From the NCBI GenBank assembly GCA_021828055.1, contig JAKATH010000002.1, positions 1 through 64,000 on the forward strand: a stretch of DNA of 64,000 nucleotides, given 5' to 3'. This document shows positions 57,897 to 64,000 of this stretch, piece by piece. Position numbers and translations under genes: made by a program. The stretch comes from Actinomycetes bacterium (GTDB lineage Bacteria > Actinomycetota > Acidimicrobiia > Acidimicrobiales > RAAP-2). The notes under the pieces were generated by a model, which saw nothing but the letters and a program-made list of their open reading frames with translations, had not been told where the DNA came from and did not search any database. How positions within the stretch are numbered: position 1 is the stretch's first letter; each line of letters opens with the position of its first letter.

Positions 57897-58049
57897 ATGG
57901 CGGACTACGAGGGGTATTGCGTCAAGTGCCGGGAGAAGCGGACCTTCGACGGCCAGGAAGTCGAACTGGCGAACGGTCGACGTGCTGCCCAGGGGTCGTG
58001 CCCGGTCTGCGGCACCAAGATGAACAGGATCCTCGGCAAGACGGCTTGA
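57897..58049 (+). CDS. Small zinc-ribbon protein (DUF5679-like), 50 aa, absent from the supplied ORF track
   Basis: MADYEGYCVKCREKRTFDGQEVELANGRRAAQGSCPVCGTKMNRILGKTA; paired CxxC motifs; agagaggagcc RBS-like sequence upstream. Confidence 0.88.
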   Translation: MADYEGYCVKCREKRTFDGQEVELANGRRAAQGSCPVCGTKMNRILGKTA

Positions 58050-58093
58050 GCGTGCGCGTACGCTTGGCGGACGCGTCTGGATGCCCCAGTCGC

Positions 58094-58167
58094 CGGGGAG
58101 TGGCGCAGCCTGGTAGCGCACGTGCTTTGGGTGCACGAGGTCGGGGGTTCAAATCCCCCCTCCCCGA
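58094..58167 (+). tRNA. tRNA-Pro (anticodon TGG)
   Basis: Acceptor CGGGGAG/CTCCCCG, anticodon stem CGTGC-TTTGGGT-GCACG, T-arm GGGGGTTCAAATCCCCC, discriminator A; no encoded CCA. Confidence 0.95.
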
Positions 58168-58336
58168 CTCGACTCGAAATGATCCTCATGCGCGTTGCAG
58201 CTCGAACCTGCTTGCTCGAGGCCGTCCCGGTTTTGCGAGGTGGCCGGCGGCCGGGACGTGGGAGAACGCAGCTGCGCCTATTCGCGCTGCTCGGAGACGT
58301 GGCCAGGGCCGGGCAGGGTGAGATCCGTCCGCACCG

Positions 58337-59107
58337 CTACCGGGAGGACCGGTCGCCCGGAAGTCCGGACGCGCCGGCGCTTCGGCGCCCGGACGTGGGT
58401 CGGTCCCCCCGTCCGCTCTCTCCTCCCTCCACGGGTTCGGGCTCGGGACCGTGTGCCCCTGACCTGCCGCGCTGGGCGGGATGCACCAGGGGCCCGGGGT
58501 ACGCAGCCTCCGCGCGATCCACGAGCGCCGACATGTGCCTACGCACGACGAAGAACCCGATCGCGACGAGAACGACCGCGAGGCAGGCGAACCCGATATC
58601 GAAAGGTGCCGACACCTTCGAGAGGAAGGATCCCGCGTAGTAGGCCATGAACGCGTACGCTGCCGCCCAGACGATGCCACCTGACGCATTGAAGAAGAGG
58701 AACCGGCGATAGCGCATCCGAGTGGTGCCGGCGAGGAACGCAGCGTAGGTGCGCAGGACCGACACGAACCGGCCGAAGAAGACGACGGCCCCACCGCGCC
58801 GGTCGAACAGGTAGTGGGCAACCTTGATCTTGGACTCGTCGAGCCGAATGTACCGGCCGTAGCGGTAGAGCAACCGGTAGCCGCCCTTGTCGCCGATCCA
58901 GTACCCGGTCGTGTCTCCGAGGATCGCCGCCGCCGCCCCGACGGCGAAGATCAGACCGATCTCCAGTCTGTGGGGGTGCGTCCCCGCGTAGCCTGCCGCC
59001 GCGATGAGGGCAGTCTCACCAGGGAGGGGGACGCCGAGGCTCTCGACGGCCACGAGCACGAACACGGCTGCGTAGCCGTAGGTCTCCACCTCGTGAAGAA
59101 CGCTCAC
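58337..59107 (-). CDS. DedA-family (SNARE-associated) membrane protein
   Basis: VAVESLGVPLPGETALIAAAGYAG, GDTTGYWIGDKGGYRLLYRYGRYI, FVSVLRTYAAFLAGTTRMRYRRFLFFNASGGIVWA. Confidence 0.93.
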   Translation of the reverse strand: MSVLHEVETYGYAAVFVLVAVESLGVPLPGETALIAAAGYAGTHPHRLEIGLIFAVGAAAAILGDTTGYWIGDKGGYRLLYRYGRYIRLDESKIKVAHYLFDRRGGAVVFFGRFVSVLRTYAAFLAGTTRMRYRRFLFFNASGGIVWAAAYAFMAYYAGSFLSKVSAPFDIGFACLAVVLVAIGFFVVRRHMSALVDRAEAAYPGPLVHPAQRGRSGAHGPEPEPVEGGESGRGDRPTSGRRSAGASGLPGDRSSR

Positions 59108-59220
59108 GGGTCCTGAGCTCCCGAGTCGATCGTCAGCACGGCGGGAGTCTAGGAACCATTTCCGCGAACAGGTTGGCGGAGACCCGGAGGACCTTTGGAG
59201 GTCAGTAGCGTGAGAGGGTC

Positions 59221-60558
59221 ATGGGGCGCGCATTGATCACGGACCTCTACGAGCTGACCATGGCCGCCAGCTACCTGCGCCGTGACATGACGGCCTCCGC
59301 AACCTTCTCGCTCTACGTGCGCGGTCTCCCTTCCGACCGCGGCTTCCTCGTCGCCGCGGGCATCGATGACTGCCTCGACTACCTCGAAACCTTCCAATTC
59401 GACGACCAAGACCTCGCGTGGCTCGCCCACCACGGCTTCCCCCTCGAGACGGTCGACGCCTTCCGTGACCTCCGCTTCACCGGCGACGTGGAGGCCGTGG
59501 AGGAGGGTCGGGTGGTACTGGCCGGGGAGCCGTTGATCGAGGTCACGGCGCCACTGCCCGAGGCCCAGCTCGTCGAGACCTACCTATTGAACCAGGTCAC
59601 CTTCCAGACGGCGATCGCCACCAAAGCGACGCGCTGCCGTCTCGCCGCCGGCCCGATCGAGCTCGTCGACTTCGCCTTGCGGCGCGCTCACGGGACCGAG
59701 GCGGGCATGGCCGTCGCGAGGCTGTCCGCGATCGCCGGATTCGCCGGGACGAGCAACGTCGAGGCAGCTCGGCAGCTCGGCCTCGCCGCGTCGGGAACGA
59801 TGGCTCACTCCTACGTCCAGGCGTTCCCGACCGAGGCGGACGCGTTTCGAGCCTTCGCCGAGGACCTGCCGCCCCCGTACACGTTCCTCGTGGACACCTA
59901 CGACACCCTCTCGGGGGTCGAGACCGCCGCGCGCGTCGTGGCGGCTCTCGGCCTGACCGACAGGGTCGCCATCCGACTCGACAGCGGAGACGTCGGCGAG
60001 CTTGCCCGTGCAGCCCGCGACATCCTGGACCAACGGGGCCTCTCCTACGTGCATATCTTCGTGAGCGGCTCCCTCGACGAGTACCTCCTCGAAGACCTCG
60101 CCTCCTCGGGGACGCCCATCGACGCGGCCGGAGTCGGCACCCGCTTCGGCACGGTCGCGGACGCTCCATATGTGGACTCGGTCTACAAGCTCGTCGAGCT
60201 GGGCGGCTGTCCGGTGATGAAGCTGTCTCCCGGGAAGGAGACGCTTCCAGGAGCGAAACAGGTCTGGCGCACGGAGGGCTGCCGTGACGTCCTCGCCCGT
60301 CGGAGCGAGGCGGCACCGGGCGCGGCAGAGGGGCTCCTGGTCCCGGTCTTGCGCGGCGGGCGCCGGCTTCGAGGGCGTTCGACCGTCGCACAGGCGAGGG
60401 CTCGCGTCGAGAGGGACCTCGCGTGGCTCCCCGCTGCCGCAAGACGCATCCGCACACCTGAGGTACCCGAGCTCCTCCAGTCGGCCGCGCTGAAGGAGCT
60501 CGCGGCCTCCACGCGCGCAGCAGCCGAGGGCGGCGTGCCGGTGGTGCACGACGCATGA
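59221..60558 (+). CDS. pncB: Nicotinate phosphoribosyltransferase
   Basis: LITDLYELTMAASYLRR, DFALRRAHGTEAGMAVARLSAIAGFAGTSNVEAAR, GTMAHSYVQAF, TFLVDTYDT, RLDSGDVGELAR. Confidence 0.95.
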   Translation: MGRALITDLYELTMAASYLRRDMTASATFSLYVRGLPSDRGFLVAAGIDDCLDYLETFQFDDQDLAWLAHHGFPLETVDAFRDLRFTGDVEAVEEGRVVLAGEPLIEVTAPLPEAQLVETYLLNQVTFQTAIATKATRCRLAAGPIELVDFALRRAHGTEAGMAVARLSAIAGFAGTSNVEAARQLGLAASGTMAHSYVQAFPTEADAFRAFAEDLPPPYTFLVDTYDTLSGVETAARVVAALGLTDRVAIRLDSGDVGELARAARDILDQRGLSYVHIFVSGSLDEYLLEDLASSGTPIDAAGVGTRFGTVADAPYVDSVYKLVELGGCPVMKLSPGKETLPGAKQVWRTEGCRDVLARRSEAAPGAAEGLLVPVLRGGRRLRGRSTVAQARARVERDLAWLPAAARRIRTPEVPELLQSAALKELAASTRAAAEGGVPVVHDA

Positions 60559-60750
60559 CGCAGCTCGTCCCGGCGGGGCACGCCGCGTCGAACGCACGAG
60601 CGTGCCGACTTCCACTGCTACGTCACCCCTGAAGAGCTCGTCGCAGCGGGGTCCAGCCTGCTCGTCGGCGGGCTCGTCTCCTCGGATGTGTCAGAGGGCG
60701 GCCGCCGCTCGCATTCCGCGCACTCCCGAGCTTCTCCCCCGCGTTGGAGC

Positions 60751-62178
60751 TCAGCCACCCGCGCGCCGCGGCGCCAGCTCGTCGATGAGGTTCCACAACT
60801 CGTCGACGTGTCGCTCCTGGGTCCAGGTTCCTCCGATCGAGCAGCGGATCGCATACCGACCTCCGAGGACCGTGTGGCTCAGCATCACGCGCCCGGTGTC
60901 ATTGAGATCGCGGAGCAGCTGCTCCGTCGCCGCGTCCCCGGCGACATGCGCGAACGACAAGAAGTTGAGCACCGGCGGAGCACAAAAGTCGAACCGGTCG
61001 TCAGCCTGGATGCGCTCTCGGAGGCGCGCAGCGAGCGCCACATGGTTGCGCACGTGCCTGCGGAGACCTTCAGCTCCGTACGTACGCACCACAAACCACA
61101 GCTTGAGCGCCCGGAAGCGCCGACCCAGCGGAATCTGCCAGTCCCGGTAGTCGACGACCGATCCGGAGACGGTGGCGGAGTTCTGGAGGTACTCCGGGTC
61201 AACGGACAATGCATCGGTGAGCGCCGCTCGGTCGCGCACGTAGAAGCAGTCGCAGTCGAAGTTCGTGAGCAGCCACTTATGCGGGTTGAACGCGTAGCTG
61301 TCGGCGAGCTCGAGCCCGTCGTGAAAACCTCGCAGCTCGGGACAGATCGCGGCCGATCCCGCCATGGCGGCGTCCACATGGAGCCACGTAATTTGCTCCT
61401 GGCAGATGTTGCCGATGGCCCGCAGTGGGTCGAATCCCATCGAGGAAGTCGTGCCCGCGGTGGCGAGCACGAAGCACGGGACGAATCCAGACGCACGGTC
61501 GTCGTCCATCAGGGCGGAAAGCGACGCGGGATCCATGGAGAAATCAGTGCTCACCGGCACGCTGCGAATCTGATCACGTGCAAAGCCGGCAACCTTCGCA
61601 TTCTTCGGCAGCGACGAGTGCGCTTCCGAAGTGGCGTACACAGTGAGACGGTCGAGCGACGCGCCCTCTTGGAGCGCCCGCTCGCGGGCCGCGACGAGGG
61701 CGCAAAGCATCGCCGATGACGCGGAATCCTGGATGACCCCGCCGCCCGGGCCGGCGAAACTGAAGTGCTCAGGGAGTCCGAGCAACTCGACCAGCCAGTC
61801 GAGGACGACCATCTCGAGCTCAGTGCACGCGGGGCTCGTCGACCAGAGCATCCCGTTCACCGCGAGTCCAGCGGACACCAGCTCGCCCAGAATGGACGGG
61901 GGCGACGAGCTGGCGGGAAAGTACGCAAAGAACCCCGGGGCCTGCCAGTGGGTGATCCCGGGCACGATCACGCGCTCGACGTCGGCAAGGATCGCGGCGA
62001 AGGGCTCGGGATCTTCGGGCGCGTGCGCCGGCAGACGTGCCACGATGCCACCGGGGACGACGGATGGCGAGACGGCACAGCTCTCGAGTCGTTCGAGATA
62101 GCGCGCAACCCACTCCAGCGCCATCATCCCGTCATCGCGAAATCCCGCAGACGACACGATGCCGGTGACGTCGTTCAT
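60751..62178 (-). CDS. PLP-dependent aromatic-L-amino-acid decarboxylase-like protein (group II)
   Basis: HWQAPGFFAYFPASSSPPSILGELVSAGL, ATAGTTSSMGFDPL, WLHVDAAMAGSAAICPELR, SYAFNPHKWLLTNFDCDCFYVRD (PLP Lys). Confidence 0.93.
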   Translation of the reverse strand: MNDVTGIVSSAGFRDDGMMALEWVARYLERLESCAVSPSVVPGGIVARLPAHAPEDPEPFAAILADVERVIVPGITHWQAPGFFAYFPASSSPPSILGELVSAGLAVNGMLWSTSPACTELEMVVLDWLVELLGLPEHFSFAGPGGGVIQDSASSAMLCALVAARERALQEGASLDRLTVYATSEAHSSLPKNAKVAGFARDQIRSVPVSTDFSMDPASLSALMDDDRASGFVPCFVLATAGTTSSMGFDPLRAIGNICQEQITWLHVDAAMAGSAAICPELRGFHDGLELADSYAFNPHKWLLTNFDCDCFYVRDRAALTDALSVDPEYLQNSATVSGSVVDYRDWQIPLGRRFRALKLWFVVRTYGAEGLRRHVRNHVALAARLRERIQADDRFDFCAPPVLNFLSFAHVAGDAATEQLLRDLNDTGRVMLSHTVLGGRYAIRCSIGGTWTQERHVDELWNLIDELAPRRAGG

Positions 62179-62336
62179 CCGTCGAGCTTAGATCCGGACG
62201 AGACAGTCCCCGGCTCCGTCTCGCGGTGCCGCGGACACACGTATGCGCTGTGCGTCCTCGCCTGGTCTCGGCGGGGTTCGCGCTCGGCGAGGGACAGCTC
62301 CGCGCTGCAGACCGCGAGATCGTCGCGAAGGAGTCT

Positions 62337-63632
62337 TCAGGAGCCCGTCAGGTCCACGTAGCATTCTGCGAACCACCGACATAGGCCGGCGGAGCGTACG
62401 AGGTGATCCAAGCGGGCGAGCTGGAGCCGATTGCCGAAATCGTCTCCCCCAAGGGGGTGCAGCATCGTCGTCATGTACGACGAGAACTCCTGAGCGCGCC
62501 ACGCGCGTCCGAGGCTGCGCGTCGAGTACTCGTCCACAAGATCCTCTTCGGCTTTGGTGAGCATCCTCACCAGCGCCTCAGCCAGCTCCCGAACGTCTGC
62601 AACGGCGAGGTTCAGGCCCTTGGCACCCGTAGGCGGGACCACGTGGGCGGCGTCCCCCGCGAGGAACAGTCGCCCATGTCGCATCGGCTCGACCACCGCA
62701 CCCTGCATTGTGGTCACTGACCGTTCGAGTATGGGTCCCTCGGAGAGGGACCAGCCGTCGTCGGTCGTCAGCCGGTCTCGAAGCTCTTGCCAGATCAGCT
62801 CATCCGGCCAGCGGTCCAGTGGCTCGCCCGGTGGCACCTGAAGGTAGAGGCGGCTGATCTGCGGGGTCCGCATCGAGTAGAGCGCAAACCCGCGTGCGCT
62901 TCGGCAATAGATCAGCTCCTCGGTTGACGGCGGAGCCGCCGCGAGGATGCCGAGCCACGCATAGGGGTACTCCCGCACCTGCACCCTGGATCGCTGCGCC
63001 ACCGCAGTGCGCGCGATGCCGTGAGCGCCGTCACAGCCGGCGATCACCTGACAAGCCACAGTTCCGGGTTCGCCTTCGAGGGTGCGAAAATGGATACGCG
63101 GGCCGCCGGTCGAGCTGGCCAACGCCCCTCCTGACCAATGGTCGAACCCCTCGAGGCCGGTCACCTCGGTGTCGAACCGCAGATCGCCGCCGACCGCGAG
63201 GCGCGCAGCGATGAGGTCCTTCACCACCTCCTGCTGGCCGTAGACAACCAGTGACCGTCCCCCGGCGAGCTCCGTCAAGGGCATCCGATGACGCTCACCC
63301 GCAAAGCGCAGTTCGATGCCGTGGTGAACCATGCCCTCGCGTCGCATGCGCTCTCCGACACCGCATTCGACCAGGAGCTCGGCCGTGCTGTGCTCGAGGA
63401 CCCCTGCCCTCACCCGTTGCTCGACGTAGTCGCGGGAGCGGCGCTCCAGGACGATGGACTCGACTCCCTCCTGGGCGAGCAGATGGGAGAGCAGAAGCCC
63501 CGCAGGCCCGGCGCCGACGATCCCCACCTGCGTCCGCAGCTGCTGCACACCACTCTCCCATCGCCAGGGTTCCTGTTGGGGTCCACACCCGACATTCTCA
63601 CCGACTTTGACGAGCTTGCCGGACGTTGTCAA
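62337..63632 (-). CDS. pobA: 4-hydroxybenzoate 3-monooxygenase-like FAD hydroxylase
   Basis: VGIVGAGPAGLLLSHLLAQEGVESIVLERRSRDYVEQRVRAGVLEHSTAELL, VIAGCDGAHGIARTAV, LFLAGDAAHVVPPTGAKGLNLAVADV; a GTG start near 63555 is possible. Confidence 0.92.
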   Translation of the reverse strand: MTTSGKLVKVGENVGCGPQQEPWRWESGVQQLRTQVGIVGAGPAGLLLSHLLAQEGVESIVLERRSRDYVEQRVRAGVLEHSTAELLVECGVGERMRREGMVHHGIELRFAGERHRMPLTELAGGRSLVVYGQQEVVKDLIAARLAVGGDLRFDTEVTGLEGFDHWSGGALASSTGGPRIHFRTLEGEPGTVACQVIAGCDGAHGIARTAVAQRSRVQVREYPYAWLGILAAAPPSTEELIYCRSARGFALYSMRTPQISRLYLQVPPGEPLDRWPDELIWQELRDRLTTDDGWSLSEGPILERSVTTMQGAVVEPMRHGRLFLAGDAAHVVPPTGAKGLNLAVADVRELAEALVRMLTKAEEDLVDEYSTRSLGRAWRAQEFSSYMTTMLHPLGGDDFGNRLQLARLDHLVRSAGLCRWFAECYVDLTGS

Positions 63633-63846
63633 TCATCCCCGCGAGGCGCTGCCGGCGCTCCTGCTCCCCCTTTGCCCATGCTCGGCTGCTCGGTCCCCTC
63701 TCTCGCCCTCTGGGAGCAGAGGCGGTCCGAGGCTCGAGAGCTTCGCTCAGCTCTCGGCGAAGCCTTCTGTCGGCTGCCGAGCGTGGGATCGCGTCGGTGA
63801 AGCGACCGCGCGAATGCGCTTGTGCGGCACGACGGAAGGTCGGAGG

Positions 63847-64000
63847 TCAAGAGCGCAGGCGGCGCCACACAGCGCCCGCGCGGGACCCAGGCCCGTTCGA
63901 GCCTGCTGCGGAGCCACCATCGAGCAGCTGAGCCTGTGTCACCAGTCCCCGCGCTCCCCCGTGGAGCCGGTAACCGACGGGGAAGAGCTCGATCCCGGTG
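63847..64000 (-). CDS. C-terminal end of an unidentified protein (runs off the right edge)
   Basis: Reverse reading TGIELFPVGYRLHGGARGLVTQAQLLDGGSAAGSNGPGSRAGAVWRRLRS* looks coding; family not recognised. Confidence 0.35.
   Translation of the reverse strand, partial: TGIELFPVGYRLHGGARGLVTQAQLLDGGSAAGSNGPGSRAGAVWRRLRS

Noticed and set aside
60559-60720. Coding-looking fragment RADFHCYVTPEELVAAGSSLLVGGLVSSDVS after pncB
   Set aside because: Short, no clear start or recognisable family, interrupted context; not enough support for a feature.
58094-64000. tRNA-Pro as the insertion point of a genomic island
   Set aside because: No integrase, no visible direct repeat of the tRNA 3' end, and following genes (dedA, pncB) are ordinary chromosomal genes; cannot be supported in this window.

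Overview
This 64 kb high-GC window is a bacterial chromosome segment, most likely Actinobacteria and plausibly Acidimicrobiia-like (taxonomy is inferred from gene order and protein style only). It is dense with conserved housekeeping genes, mostly on the minus strand: dapB/M16 peptidase/pnp/rpsO/ribF/truB/rbfA/infB/ylxR/nusA/rimP/proS; ispG/M50 protease/dxr/cdsA/frr/pyrH/tsf/rpsB/xerC; an mtrA-mtrB-lpqB-like locus (+ strand); rsfS/nadD; class II DAHP synthase (+); proA/proB/obg; rpmA/rplU/rng; mrdA/mreD/mreC/mreB; ndk/folC/clpX/clpP/tig. There is one tRNA-Pro(TGG). The right end carries dedA, pncB, a PLP decarboxylase and a pobA-like hydroxylase. I did not find a clear new defence or mobile system, and there is no CRISPR array, IS element or prophage. 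The two most interesting signals are: (1) an erosion zone between mrdA and rng, where multi-frame remnants of the TIGR03960 radical-SAM gene and its TIGR03936/DUF2344 partner can be read and rodA is absent; (2) unusually widespread GC-rich tandem arrays, many built as mosaics of two unit lengths. These arrays sit in intergenic DNA and in linkers or tails of IF-2, S2, the M50 protease, CdsA, PBP2, a DUF2142 protein and a secreted GH25-like protein with 'GYWLVAADGGVFAFG' repeats. Most of the long antisense ORFs in the supplied track look like high-GC artefacts.
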